Source: CBDFGE01 sp965247055 (GTDB taxonomy: Bacteria > Chloroflexota > Dehalococcoidia > Lucifugimonadales > JAGWBF01). From it: a stretch of 64,000 bases of DNA. Position 1 is the stretch's first letter. Each line of letters opens with the position of its first letter. Position numbers and translations under genes: made by a program. A model generated the notes under the pieces. The model was not told the DNA's origin. It saw only the letters and a list, made by a program, of their open reading frames with translations, and made no database searches. Below, one piece after another: positions 14,351 to 23,408 of the stretch. The stretch is taken from NCBI GenBank assembly GCA_965247055.1, contig CBDFGE010000005.1:310001-374000 (forward strand), given 5' to 3'.

Positions 14351-16135
14351 TTACTGGGCGTGGCTCAGCGCATACAGCCGGGCGTACAGGCCGCCCCTAG
14401 CCACGAGCTCCTGGTGGGTGCCCTGGTCCACGACTCGCCCTCCGTCCATGACCAGTATACGGTCGGCACTGGCAGCCGTTGAGAGTCTGTGGGCTATTAT
14501 TAGCGCGGTGCGTCCCTGAAGCACCACCTCGAGGGCGCGTTGGATTAACATCTCCGTTCGGCTGTCCACGGTAGCGGTGGCTTCGTCCAGGATCACAACG
14601 CGGGGGTTGGACACCAGGGCCCTTGCCAGGGCGATGAGCTGCCGCTGGCCAGGGCTGAAATTCAGGCCCCGCTCCTCCACCTGGGTGTCGTAGCCCCGTT
14701 CCAGCTTGGCGATAAAGTCGTGGACCCCGACGGCCCTGGCCACCCCCTCCACCTCCTGGTCCGAGGCTTCCAGATGGCAGTAGCGAATGTTGTCCCGGAC
14801 GGTGCCCGAGAACAGGAACGGCTCCTGGGCCACCACGCTTATCAATCGGTTCAACGAGTGCCTCGCCACATCCCTCACGTCGTACCCATCCACCGTTACA
14901 CTGCCCCCTGTCACGTCGTGGAGCCTGGACAGGAGCGAGACCAGGGTGGTCTTGCCCGCCCCGGTAGGGCCCACCAGCGCCACTTTTTCCCCAGGCCTGA
15001 TGTGGACGTCGATGTCCGTGAGCACCTGGATTTCGGGCATATAGCGGAAGCTGACGCCTTCGTAGCGTATCTCGCCCCGCAGAGAAGGCAACTCCACCGC
15101 TCCAGGCTTGTCCACAATCTGGGGCTCTGTATCCAGGATCTCGAAGATGTGCTGGCCCGAGGTCAGCGCCCTTTGAAGCTGGCTGTACTGGGTGATGATG
15201 CTGCGTATCGGCTCGAAGAAGCGTTGGATGTACAGGGCGAAGGCCACCAGGACCCCTACCGCCAGATCGCCCCTCAGCATCATCATGCCGCCGAAGATAA
15301 TGACCAGGCCGGTGGCCGCGGCGGTGACCACTTCCACGGAAGGGTTCAGGGCGGAAGAGAGCCGGCTGGCGCGAAGGCTGGCGTCGAGATACCCCTGGTT
15401 CACCCGGTCGAAGTCGCGGAGGTTCTCCTTCTGGCGGTTGAGACCCTGGACTAACCGGACCCCGGAGATGTTCTCCTGGAGCCCGGCGTTTACGTCGGCT
15501 ATGGCCCTTCTCATCTGCATGAAGGACGACCATGCCAACCGCTGCCAGAGGATAATGGCGGCAAAGAGAATGGGGATTACTGCCAGGGTTATGAGCGCCA
15601 GCTCCCAGTTCATCAGGAGCATGGCTATGATGATGCCGCCCAGTACCAGGATGTCGCCCAGTACCAATACGAAGATGGACAGGAACTCCTGGAGCTGCTG
15701 GACGTCGTTTTGCACCCTTGACATAATGTTTCCCAGTCCGGTGCGGGCGAAATAGGAGATGGGGAGGCGCTGGATGTGGTCGAAGGTTGCTGTCCTCAGG
15801 GCGAGGAGCAGGTTCTGTCCTACCCTGGACAGGGTGACAAGGTGCAGGTAGTTCGTGGCATAACCCAGCAGGGCGTTTACCGCCATCAGCACGGCCGCCG
15901 TCGCTAGGGCGGAGTTGCTTCGCGAGGTGACCACGCTGTCCACGGCCCGCTGGACCAGCCATGGGTTCGCGACTACGGTAGCGGCGTAGACCAGCATGGC
16001 CAGGACGCTGACGGTGGTGAGGAACCTGTAGGGCCGGACGTATTCGAGCAGCCGCACTACCGCCCGGTAGCCGGTTACACTGCCTCCCGCCTCCTCCTGG
16101 AGGCCCATGTACCTCATAGAGCCGCGCATTCGCAT
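14351..16135 (-). CDS. Type IV ABC exporter half-transporter with catalytically intact Walker B (heterodimer partner)
   Basis: ATP-driven exporter subunit in the membrane. Residues about 40-330 carry six transmembrane helices; residues about 350-590 form the nucleotide-binding domain. Motifs are Walker A GPTGAGKTT, signature FSPGQ (instead of LSGGQ), Walker B VVILDEATATVD with the catalytic Glu, and the switch His in IIAHRLST. The 594-residue length is normal. The start is uncertain: ATGs crowd 16100-16135 and a GTG lies after AGGAGGCGGGAGG. It pairs with 16297-18093, whose Walker B is degenerate, as in TM287/288-type heterodimers. Substrate is unknown. Confidence 0.92.
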   Translation of the reverse strand: MRMRGSMRYMGLQEEAGGSVTGYRAVVRLLEYVRPYRFLTTVSVLAMLVYAATVVANPWLVQRAVDSVVTSRSNSALATAAVLMAVNALLGYATNYLHLVTLSRVGQNLLLALRTATFDHIQRLPISYFARTGLGNIMSRVQNDVQQLQEFLSIFVLVLGDILVLGGIIIAMLLMNWELALITLAVIPILFAAIILWQRLAWSSFMQMRRAIADVNAGLQENISGVRLVQGLNRQKENLRDFDRVNQGYLDASLRASRLSSALNPSVEVVTAAATGLVIIFGGMMMLRGDLAVGVLVAFALYIQRFFEPIRSIITQYSQLQRALTSGQHIFEILDTEPQIVDKPGAVELPSLRGEIRYEGVSFRYMPEIQVLTDIDVHIRPGEKVALVGPTGAGKTTLVSLLSRLHDVTGGSVTVDGYDVRDVARHSLNRLISVVAQEPFLFSGTVRDNIRYCHLEASDQEVEGVARAVGVHDFIAKLERGYDTQVEERGLNFSPGQRQLIALARALVSNPRVVILDEATATVDSRTEMLIQRALEVVLQGRTALIIAHRLSTAASADRILVMDGGRVVDQGTHQELVARGGLYARLYALSHAQ

Positions 16136-16296
16136 CGCTAAAAAGCTACTCCGCCCTCATCGGGTTTCGCCGGGTTTCCACGTCCATTGGGCAGAGCCGA
16201 GCCGCTCTCCTGGCCAGGGGGAACGGCGCCGCTCTTCGCGCGAGGGTGGCTCAAAACTCGTGGGTGGAAGGGATTCAGTATGACCCATCCAGTTGG

Positions 16297-18093
16297 CTAG
16301 CCTCCATCGTCTGTCAGCCATGTCCTGGTCAATGCCTCGTCCTGGGCGGGTAGCTGGAGCCGGTAGACCTCCTGGTAGTGGCCCTTCTTGTCTAGAAGCT
16401 CCCGGTGGGTTCCCCGCTCGACGATCTCTCCGTCCTCCAGGAGTAGTATCTGGTCGGCCCTTCTAACGCTGCTAATCCGATGGGCGATGATGAATGTGGT
16501 GCGCCCCTTCATCACCTCGTCCAGAGCGGCCTGGATCTGGGACTCGGTCTCAGCGTCCACGCTGGAGGTCGAGTCGTCCAGTATGAGCACAGGCGGGTCG
16601 AGCAGCAGCGTACGGGCTATGGCGAGGCGCTGACGTTGTCCTCCGGACAGCGTGACTCCCCGCTCTCCTACCAGGGTTTCGTACTGGTCGGGAAGGCCCA
16701 TGACGAAGTCGTGGATGTGGGCCAAGCGGGCCGCCTCCGCGATCTTCTCGAAGGGCGCTCCGGCGACCCCGTAGGAGATGTTCTCCCGGATGGTGGCCAT
16801 GAATATGAACACGTCCTGGAACACGATGCCCACGCTGTTTCTGAGGGACTCCAGCGTGACATCACGAACGTCTAGTCCGTCGATGGTGACCCTGCCCTGG
16901 GTCACATCGTAAAAGCGGGGGATCAGGTTCACTATGGTGCTCTTTCCGCTGCCAGGAGCGCCGAGGAGGGCGATCTTCTGGCCGGGGTAAGCCACCAGGT
17001 CGACGTGGCGAAGGGCCGGAGCCGGTGGCGGAGTGTTGTCAGCCCCTGGTGGGCCGTAGCTGAACGACACCCCTTCCAGCCTTACCTCTCCCCTGATATT
17101 GCCGAGGGCGATGGCCTCGGCCTTCTCCTCCACCGGCGACCGGGCGTCCAGGACGTAGAAGATGCGCTCCCCGGCGGCTATAGCCCTCGCGAAGAGGTTG
17201 ACGACCCATCCGGCCATGCGGACGGGAAAGACCAGAAGGCCCAGGTATAGGATAAACTGGGTAAGCTCTCCGGGGGTCATTCCGGAGTCGGTGTTGATGA
17301 TCTGCCATCCCCCGAACCAGATGACCAGGGCCGTCGCCAGGACGAACAGCAGGTTAAGGAGGGAAGAGTTGGCTGCATGGAGCCGGTTTACGATGAAGGT
17401 CTTTTCGGAGACCACCTGGGCCGTCTCCCTGAACTTGGCCTTCTCGTGCTCCTCGGCGCCGAAGGTCTTGACCACGTGCATACCGGACAGGTTCTCCTGA
17501 AGCACGGTGGTCATGCGTCCCGTCTCGGCCTGTACGTCCCGCCATAGCCCTCTGAACCTCCGGCTCATCCGGACTCCGATGTAGAGCGCCACCGGTATCA
17601 CCGCCAGGGAAACCAGGGCCAGGTCCCAGTCGGTGACCAGTAGCAGTCCGGAGACCGCGCCGACCAGCACAAAGACGTGAAGGCCGTATATGAGCCCGAA
17701 GCTGACAAACCAGCGGATGCTCTCGACGTCGGTGGTGGCCCTGGACATCATGTCGCCGGTCTTCTCCCGGTCGTGGAAGCCGAAGCTGAGCGTGTGGAGG
17801 CGGGCCAGGAGGGCGTGGCGAAGGTCGTAGGCGACCCGTTGCGAGATCCACTCGGCGAGGTAGCTCTGGCCGTAGGCGAAGCCTCCCCTGAGGAGGCTGA
17901 TGGACAGGACCAGAAGGGCCAGCAGGACCAGCTCGCTGGTCCGCCCATTCTCCAGGGCCGTATCTATGGTCACGCCCAGTATCCAGGGGATGGCTAGTGA
18001 GAGAAGAGTGGAGCCGGTTAGGCACGTGTAGGCAAGGATGAGCCGCCTCTTGTACAGTAGCACGTAGCTGGCCAGCCGCAGCAGCACACCCAT
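16297..18093 (-). CDS. Type IV ABC exporter half-transporter with degenerate ATPase site
   Basis: First gene of the exporter pair, 598 residues. Six transmembrane helices (about 15-310) precede the nucleotide-binding domain with Walker A GAPGSGKST, signature LSGGQRQRLAIAR, Walker B VLILDDSTSSVD and IIAHRISS. The residue after the Walker B Asp is Asp instead of the catalytic Glu. The partner has Glu there but a changed signature, so one of the two ATP sites is predicted to be weak or inactive. A 161-bp gap separates the genes, and a -10 box lies only 9 bp before the ATG. Confidence 0.93.
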   Translation of the reverse strand: MGVLLRLASYVLLYKRRLILAYTCLTGSTLLSLAIPWILGVTIDTALENGRTSELVLLALLVLSISLLRGGFAYGQSYLAEWISQRVAYDLRHALLARLHTLSFGFHDREKTGDMMSRATTDVESIRWFVSFGLIYGLHVFVLVGAVSGLLLVTDWDLALVSLAVIPVALYIGVRMSRRFRGLWRDVQAETGRMTTVLQENLSGMHVVKTFGAEEHEKAKFRETAQVVSEKTFIVNRLHAANSSLLNLLFVLATALVIWFGGWQIINTDSGMTPGELTQFILYLGLLVFPVRMAGWVVNLFARAIAAGERIFYVLDARSPVEEKAEAIALGNIRGEVRLEGVSFSYGPPGADNTPPPAPALRHVDLVAYPGQKIALLGAPGSGKSTIVNLIPRFYDVTQGRVTIDGLDVRDVTLESLRNSVGIVFQDVFIFMATIRENISYGVAGAPFEKIAEAARLAHIHDFVMGLPDQYETLVGERGVTLSGGQRQRLAIARTLLLDPPVLILDDSTSSVDAETESQIQAALDEVMKGRTTFIIAHRISSVRRADQILLLEDGEIVERGTHRELLDKKGHYQEVYRLQLPAQDEALTRTWLTDDGG

Positions 18094-18101
18094 AGCATCC
18101 C

Positions 18102-18107
18102 ATTATA
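18102..18107 (-). promoter_or_regulatory. -10 box placed for a nearly leaderless exporter mRNA
   Basis: TATAAT on the minus strand ends 9 bp before the A of the ATG at 18093, so transcription would start 1-3 nt before the start codon. The -35 at 17-bp spacing, TTCTTA, is poor. There is only a weak Shine-Dalgarno-like GGGATG. Confidence 0.45.
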
Positions 18108-18164
18108 GCCCTGTGCCGCCGAATTAAGAAACGGCGAGCCTGGCCTTCATGCCCTCCGCACCTG

Positions 18165-20771
18165 CTAGCGGACGATCTCGATCCTCACCACCACCTTGTC
18201 CGGCCTGTAGAACACGGCCTGTACCTGATCTCCAGCGTTCACGTCCCCTATGGATGCGGGGACCGCCCCCACGAAGACGATTCCGGGCTTGGCGGGAATC
18301 AGCATCTGGATACGCTGGCCGGAGACGGTGGCCACGGTCAGGACCCCCTTGGCCTTGTCCAACGACTCTACTGTGCCTGCGGTACGGAGGGTCTTGAGCG
18401 GACCCACCACCAGCCGCAGGGCCTCCAGGCGGAGGGGACTGTAGAGGCCGGACAGCACCCTCTCTCCCACGTCCAGGCTGGCAAAGCTGGACGGCCCACC
18501 GTCCCTGACCACCTCGGTGGTGGGGGAGATTGTTACCGTCACCAGGTCAAACCGCTCGGTGGAGATGGTTACGAAGTCCCTTCCTCCGGCGCTTGTCCCC
18601 TTGCCCCGTATAGTTCCCCGGAGCTCCGGCGCTCTCAGATCCAGCTTCTGGACTTCCCGGGTAACGGGATCGTAGCGGGACGTGGGCCTTACCAGGTCTC
18701 CCAGTTTTATCGCGCTTATGTTCATCCTGAGGCCGTCCCGCTCGATGACACTGTCGTCGGTGATGTGCAGGCTTATGGTCTCGCCCTCCGGGGTCGTGAT
18801 GGAGATGTTACCATCCCGGGTGCTTCCCGGCAGTCTGACTCCGGGGCGTATCTTGGGCACGAAGCTCCTCACCACGCCCGAGAGGAAGGTCTGCCCCGTG
18901 TCGAAGGTGTCGACGAACAGGGCCTCCAGGGACGAGGGGTTGTAGCGGACCTTCACAGGCGTGAACCTGACGAGCCCGCCCAACTGGGCTGACTGGTCCC
19001 CTATCCGGATCTTGGTGTCCGGTGTGACCCCCAGGGTGAGCTCCCTTCCGCTATCAAGCTCCACGACCAATACGGGGGGAACGGCTGAGAGGTCGACCCG
19101 GGACACCCTGCCCTGCAGCTCGCCGGCTGGGACCTGCCCCAGGAGACTTGGCACCCGGTCGTCCGTGATGGATGGAAATACCACGTTGACCGTTTCCACG
19201 TCGCCGGTCTGGGGATCGTAGATGGCCTCGATGCCCTGCCCGGCCTCCAGGTTCTCGATGCGTGCCAGCTCACCGAACCGTTGGAACGCGGTGTCCGGGG
19301 TGAAATTCAGCTGCACCGCTATCCCGTCGTGGGGGGCGACTAAGGCCCTCCCAGTAGTCCTGTTCAAGTCCTGGAGGACTCCGTCCAGCCTCACAGTGGG
19401 CGCGCCCAGGCCGTGGCCTTCCAGCAGCCTCTGATGGCCCTGAAGAATGGCGTTGAAGACAGACCTCAGTTCCGGGTCGGCCCTGTGGAGGTACTCTTGC
19501 GCTGTGGTCAGGTGGCCGGTGATGTCCGCCGCCAGCCGCCCCTCCAGGTTCCTCCGGCTCTCCGGAGAGGCCGCCTGCAACGCGCTGCTGAGACGTGCTA
19601 TCTGCGCAGCCGCCGGGTCAGCTCCCAGGATGGCAATTCTGCCCGTCCTCAGGTCCTGGCCCAATATCGCCGTCACGACCTGGGCTGGTGACAGCCCTCG
19701 GACCTCCGGCTGGAGATCGGTGGTCACCAGGTTGCCGAATCTATCCATTATCCTTATCCGGTCCCCGTTCACGCCGGCGACGAATCCGGTGAGATGAATG
19801 TGGACCACGGGCCCATCCGGCTTGACCAGTATCCTGGATGCGGCTAATCGATTTCCATCGATCCTCCTGCCCAGTACCGCCAGGAAGTCCCCTGGCGACA
19901 GGTCCCCGGCCGAGCCCCTCTCCACTCCCGGGATGATGACGGCGGTGTCCTCGGCTGAGGCCGCCACAGTAACGGGCCCGGTCGGCAGACCGGCCTGCGA
20001 GGTGTCCAGGGTAATCATGACGAGCCCTTGGGGGCCCGCGGCCACGCCGGAGACCTTTCCGAACAGCCCTTCCTGCTGCACCCTATATATCACGGTGTGG
20101 AGCGAGGAGCGCACGTCGCCGGCCAGGTCGCTGGCGATCACCTCTATCAGGGTGGGCCCCTCATCTGGAGGCAGCTGGTACATGGTGTCAAACCGGCCCA
20201 TGCAGTCGAGGGTGGCCTTCACTCCGTTGACACTGACAGTCGCGTCGGGGGACGCTCTCCCGGCGATGGTTATCTGCCGTGAGTTCACGACAACATCGGC
20301 CCCTGGGGAGGAGATGTCCAGCAGAAGCTCCCTGGGTTGGGGCACCGCGGGAGTAGGGGTGGGCGTGGGGGTGGTGGGCGTGGCTGTTGGGCCGGGAGTA
20401 ACTGGCGGGGGTGTAACGACAAGGGTGGCCGTAGGCGTGGGGGGCACCGTCGCCGTGGTAGGCGTCCCAGGGGGGACTACCGGCGTCAGGGCTGGTGTGG
20501 CGGTGGGAGTCGCGGCCGTGGGTGGCGTGGTGGGCGTTGGTGTAGGGGTTGATGTGGCGCCACCGGAACAGGCCACCAGCAACAGCATGGACACGCAGAT
20601 TCCGGTGAAGGCGGCCCGGAACGGGTTTCTCCACCATGTGGCCCAACGGTGGCTCCGGGACTCCCCATCTCCCCGGCCTGGCGGTCCAGCGGGGACCTGA
20701 CCTGCGACCAGACGGAAAGGTCTGGGAGACTTGGCGCGGGGATGGGTTCCCGCCCTTTTTGGCTGATTCAT
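18165..20771 (-). CDS. Large secreted lipoprotein with Thr/Pro-rich linker and repeated beta-rich domains
   Basis: Function unknown. From ATG 20769-20771 (after GGAGGGGTA) the product has 868 residues. It has a Lys/Arg-rich N-terminus, a hydrophobic helix and the lipobox LLVAC with Cys near residue 68, so it should be anchored outside the membrane. A Thr/Pro/Ala-rich linker (about 71-145) follows. Next is an Ig-like domain of glucodextranase type (ISSPGADVVVNSRQITIAG) and then several repeats of the form G-x-V-x-x-V...VTP-T-x-I, resembling DUF5666-like modules. An in-frame ATG at 20942 would precede the predicted promoter, so I reject it. Confidence 0.85.
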   Translation of the reverse strand: MNQPKRAGTHPRAKSPRPFRLVAGQVPAGPPGRGDGESRSHRWATWWRNPFRAAFTGICVSMLLLVACSGGATSTPTPTPTTPPTAATPTATPALTPVVPPGTPTTATVPPTPTATLVVTPPPVTPGPTATPTTPTPTPTPAVPQPRELLLDISSPGADVVVNSRQITIAGRASPDATVSVNGVKATLDCMGRFDTMYQLPPDEGPTLIEVIASDLAGDVRSSLHTVIYRVQQEGLFGKVSGVAAGPQGLVMITLDTSQAGLPTGPVTVAASAEDTAVIIPGVERGSAGDLSPGDFLAVLGRRIDGNRLAASRILVKPDGPVVHIHLTGFVAGVNGDRIRIMDRFGNLVTTDLQPEVRGLSPAQVVTAILGQDLRTGRIAILGADPAAAQIARLSSALQAASPESRRNLEGRLAADITGHLTTAQEYLHRADPELRSVFNAILQGHQRLLEGHGLGAPTVRLDGVLQDLNRTTGRALVAPHDGIAVQLNFTPDTAFQRFGELARIENLEAGQGIEAIYDPQTGDVETVNVVFPSITDDRVPSLLGQVPAGELQGRVSRVDLSAVPPVLVVELDSGRELTLGVTPDTKIRIGDQSAQLGGLVRFTPVKVRYNPSSLEALFVDTFDTGQTFLSGVVRSFVPKIRPGVRLPGSTRDGNISITTPEGETISLHITDDSVIERDGLRMNISAIKLGDLVRPTSRYDPVTREVQKLDLRAPELRGTIRGKGTSAGGRDFVTISTERFDLVTVTISPTTEVVRDGGPSSFASLDVGERVLSGLYSPLRLEALRLVVGPLKTLRTAGTVESLDKAKGVLTVATVSGQRIQMLIPAKPGIVFVGAVPASIGDVNAGDQVQAVFYRPDKVVVRIEIVR

Positions 20772-20848
20772 TACCCCTCCTCCACTTGATAGGAGACCCG
20801 AGGACCGCGGTGCTGCCATCCGGCGGAATCCGGCCAAAATTGTTCTGG

Positions 20849-20884
20849 CCCGAATATTCCGCCCCGCCCGAATATTCCGCCCCG
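20849..20884. repeat. Two tandem copies of an 18-bp GC-rich/AATATT repeat
   Basis: The unit CCCGAATATTCCGCCCCG occurs twice in tandem with an 18-bp period. Each copy contains GGAATATTC-like dyad symmetry. On the minus strand they lie directly after the predicted start of the lipoprotein mRNA, in its 115-nt leader. Confidence 0.75.
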
Positions 20885-20892
20885 GATGAAAC

Positions 20893-20920
20893 AGTATAGG
20901 CTTTTTCGGGGTAAATTCAA
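20893..20920 (-). promoter_or_regulatory. Promoter of the large lipoprotein gene
   Basis: TTGAAT (20915-20920), 16-bp spacer, TATACT (20893-20898) on the minus strand. It predicts transcription from about 20886 and fixes translation to the ATG at 20771. Confidence 0.7.
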
Positions 20921-20944
20921 CGGGCCGGAGCCGCCAGATCATGG

Positions 20945-20990
20945 GAAAACTATGGACGCTGTGGTACGAAAACTATGGACGCTGTGGTAC
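20945..20990. repeat. Perfect tandem duplication of 23 bp upstream of rimI
   Basis: Positions 20945-20967 and 20968-20990 are identical. Both contain CTATGGACGCTGTGGTAC. The second copy supplies the TGG-TAC start of the rimI -10 box, while the first copy forms only a defective one (TACGAA). Confidence 0.85.
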
Positions 20991-20993
20991 AAT
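20985..20993 (+). promoter_or_regulatory. Extended -10 promoter of rimI
   Basis: TGGTACAAT, an extended -10, lies 32 bp before the rimI ATG. No -35 is visible at 16-18 bp, as expected when the TGn element is used. It is built partly from the second copy of the 23-bp duplication. Confidence 0.55.
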
Positions 20994-21025
20994 GAAGCTG
21001 CCTTCTCGTACGAGAGCAACTGCCT

Positions 21026-21691
21026 ATGAACGTAGGTGTTCGGCCTTTCAGGCTTGAGGACATTAGGAATGTGGCCGAGATCGAGAGGCAGGCCTTTCCC
21101 ACTCTCTGGCCCCCCACACCCTTCAAACGCGAGCTGGAAAATCGCCTGGCGAAGTATCTGGTGGCCTGGGAGCCCAGGGGGTCGCGCGGGTCTCACGGGG
21201 AGGAAGCCCGAGCCGAAGAGGTGGTTGCGCCTGCCGGTAGGTCCCTCGTGGGTCGCCTCTGGGGCGCTATCAGGGGGCAGCCTCCCTCCGACAGGCTGCC
21301 AGACCAGCCCGATTCCAACCTGAAGGGATTTGTCGGACTGTGGTTCATGTCAGGGGAAGCGCACATAACCGCCATCGCCGTCGAGGACGCGTCCCGTGGC
21401 AAGGGGATTGGTGAGCTCCTTCTCATCGGCTCTATTGAGATGGCGATGGACCAGCGGGCCACGGTGATGAGTCTGGAAGCCAGGGTCTCCAACTACGTGG
21501 CCCAGTCGCTGTACCAGAAGTACGGGTTCATGAAGGTCGGAATCAGGAAGGGCTACTACACCGATAACCGGGAAGACGCGGTAATTATGACCACTGAGCC
21601 CATAAGCACGCCCGAATACCAGGAGAGATACCGGGAGTTGAAGGAGGCCTACAGGCGAAAGCACGGGCCTATCAGTGTCGCCCTCGCCTGA
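21026..21691 (+). CDS. rimI: RimI-like GNAT N-acetyltransferase with an internal insertion
   Basis: RimI acetylates the N-terminal alanine of ribosomal protein S18. The 221-residue product has the GNAT core: start VRPFRLEDIRNVAEIERQAF, acetyl-CoA loop IAVEDASRGKGIGELLL (about residues 115-131) and the C-terminal LEARVSNYVAQSLYQKYGF and GIRKGYYTDNREDAVIM. RimI proteins are usually about 150 residues. The extra length is a charged 50-residue insert at about 50-100 between the N-terminal helices and the central strands, plus a C-terminal extension. Class is sure, S18 specificity likely. Confidence 0.85.
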   Translation: MNVGVRPFRLEDIRNVAEIERQAFPTLWPPTPFKRELENRLAKYLVAWEPRGSRGSHGEEARAEEVVAPAGRSLVGRLWGAIRGQPPSDRLPDQPDSNLKGFVGLWFMSGEAHITAIAVEDASRGKGIGELLLIGSIEMAMDQRATVMSLEARVSNYVAQSLYQKYGFMKVGIRKGYYTDNREDAVIMTTEPISTPEYQERYRELKEAYRRKHGPISVALA

Positions 21692-21817
21692 GCTCCCGGG
21701 GACCGGAGGGTTGCGCGGTCCGGAGAGGGTTGGTAGAATGGGGTGGGCTTTCGGAGGGGAGGCCCCCAGGTACAGACAAAAGGTGGGGCAGGTTGCTTGA
21801 ACCTGTAAAGGCAGAAG

Positions 21818-22438
21818 ATGCTGGTGATCGGTCTTACGGGAGGCATCGCCACAGGCAAGAGCGAGGTCTCCCGTATTTTGCGAGAGCTTGGAGCGACGGT
21901 GATCGACGCCGACCGCGTAGGACATGAGGCCTATGCACCCGGTTCCCAGGTATGGCAAGAAGTAGTAGAGGCCTTTGGGGAGGACATCGTCACACCCACG
22001 GGTGAGATAGACCGGAAGCGGCTTGGGTCGATCGTGTTTCGCGACCCCGAGGCCCGGACTACCCTGAACTCCATCATGCACCCACGAATGGCAGACGTAA
22101 TCCGTGGAGAGCTCCTGTGTCTGGCCCAACAGGGGGCTGAGGTAGCGGTGGTAGAGGCCGCTGTCCTGCTGGAAGCGGGATGGGAATCCCTGGTCGACGA
22201 GATATGGGTCACCCACTCTCCCGAGGAGCTGGTGGCCGAGCGGCTCCGACGGCGGGACAACCTCTCGGAAGAAGAGATAGCGGGGCGGGTCAACTCGCAA
22301 ATGTCTTTCGAGGAAAGGGCGCGACGGGCCGATGTCCTGGTGAGGAACACCGCCGGAGTAGAGGAGCTTCGGGAGGAAGTGGGCATCCTCTGGAGCAGTA
22401 GGGTAAAAGGAAAGGGTAGGGCAGTTAGACATGGTTAG
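21818..22438 (+). CDS. coaE: Dephospho-CoA kinase
   Basis: Last step of coenzyme A synthesis: phosphorylates the 3' hydroxyl of dephospho-CoA. The 206-residue protein has P-loop [16 protein letters not shown] at the start, then the [11 protein letters not shown] motif and [12 protein letters not shown], all diagnostic. Its last 8 bp overlap the AAA+ ATPase gene, so the two are probably translated together. A Nudix hydrolase of the CoA-pyrophosphatase type lies two genes downstream. Confidence 0.95.
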   Translation: MLVIGLTGGIATGKSEVSRILRELGATVIDADRVGHEAYAPGSQVWQEVVEAFGEDIVTPTGEIDRKRLGSIVFRDPEARTTLNSIMHPRMADVIRGELLCLAQQGAEVAVVEAAVLLEAGWESLVDEIWVTHSPEELVAERLRRRDNLSEEEIAGRVNSQMSFEERARRADVLVRNTAGVEELREEVGILWSSRVKGKGRAVRHG

Positions 22439-23318
22439 CGGCACCGAGGCTGGTTACAACGAGTACCAGATAGAAGAATATGTGATAAAGGACGAGCCCT
22501 ACTATCGCCCTTTGGGAGACGAGGTAGAGCTGTTCGAGGCCGCCTATCGCCAGCAGTTGCCCGTCCTTCTCAAGGGACCCACCGGCTGTGGGAAGACCCG
22601 ATTCATAGAGTACATGGCGTGGCGGCTAGGCCGTCCCTTGACAGTTGTGAAACGGAAGGGCAAGGCGGCGCCAGATGGCCATAGCATCCCCCTGGTCACC
22701 ATCGCGTGTCACGAAGACCTCACGGCCAGTGACCTGGTGGGGAGGTACCTTCTGGAGGCGGACGGTACTCGGTGGATGGACGGTCCGTTGACCAAGGCGG
22801 TAAAAGCGGGTGGGATATGCTACCTCGACGAGATTGTGGAGGCGAGGAAGGATACGACGGTGCTCATCCATCCGCTGACGGACCACCGGCGTATCCTGCC
22901 CGTTGACAAGCGGGGACTAATCCTGGAGGCGAGCAGCCAGTTTCTCCTGGTCATATCCTACAACCCCGGGTATCAGAGCGCCCTAAAGGACCTGAAGCAC
23001 AGCACCCGACAGCGGTTCATCGCCCTGGAGTTCAACTATCCCCCCAAGGAAATAGAGGCGGACATAGTGGAACGGGAAAGCGGCTGCAGTCGGGAGCACG
23101 CCCAGGCGCTGGGGAAGCTGGGGGAGAAAGTTCGGAACCTCAGGGAGCATGGTCTCAAGGAGGGAGCCAGTACCCGCCTGCTTATCTACGCCGGGAAGCT
23201 CATGGCCCAGGGCATCGCTCCCAGAAGGGCTGCCCAGGTGGCTGTGGTGTGGGCCATGACGGACGACCAGGAGATCCAGAGAAGCGTGGAAGAGGTGGTT
23301 TCCTCCATCTTCGAGTAG
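22431..23318 (+). CDS. MoxR-type AAA+ ATPase of the CbbQ/NorQ family
   Basis: CbbQ and NorQ are hexameric AAA+ chaperones that, with a VWA-domain partner (CbbO or NorD), remodel or load metals into client enzymes such as Rubisco or nitric oxide reductase. This 295-residue protein has Walker A GPTGCGKT (about residues 49-56), [20 protein letters not shown] with the [12 protein letters not shown] segment, Walker B ICYLDEI near 130, and the [20 protein letters not shown] stretch typical of the family. No Rubisco or NOR gene is in the window. The matching VWA partner lies at 24011-27310. Confidence 0.93.
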   Translation: MVSGTEAGYNEYQIEEYVIKDEPYYRPLGDEVELFEAAYRQQLPVLLKGPTGCGKTRFIEYMAWRLGRPLTVVKRKGKAAPDGHSIPLVTIACHEDLTASDLVGRYLLEADGTRWMDGPLTKAVKAGGICYLDEIVEARKDTTVLIHPLTDHRRILPVDKRGLILEASSQFLLVISYNPGYQSALKDLKHSTRQRFIALEFNYPPKEIEADIVERESGCSREHAQALGKLGEKVRNLREHGLKEGASTRLLIYAGKLMAQGIAPRRAAQVAVVWAMTDDQEIQRSVEEVVSSIFE

Positions 23319-23408
23319 CGTGTCGGTGTGCTCCGGCCTGCCCCTGGGGTGCAGGGTGCTGGGGGCCGACCGGTCCGCCTGGGGGCTTCGCAGATATTGA
23401 CACTTAGA

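Noticed and set aside
20772..20942. Start of the large lipoprotein at ATG 20942
   Set aside because: It lies upstream of the predicted promoter; the ATG at 20771 has a good ribosome binding site.
20849..20990. CRISPR array
   Set aside because: Only two copies of each of two different short repeats, directly adjacent with no spacers, and no cas genes.
21350..22444. Long minus-strand frame opposite rimI and coaE
   Set aside because: Spans two real genes on the other strand and has no recognisable protein features.
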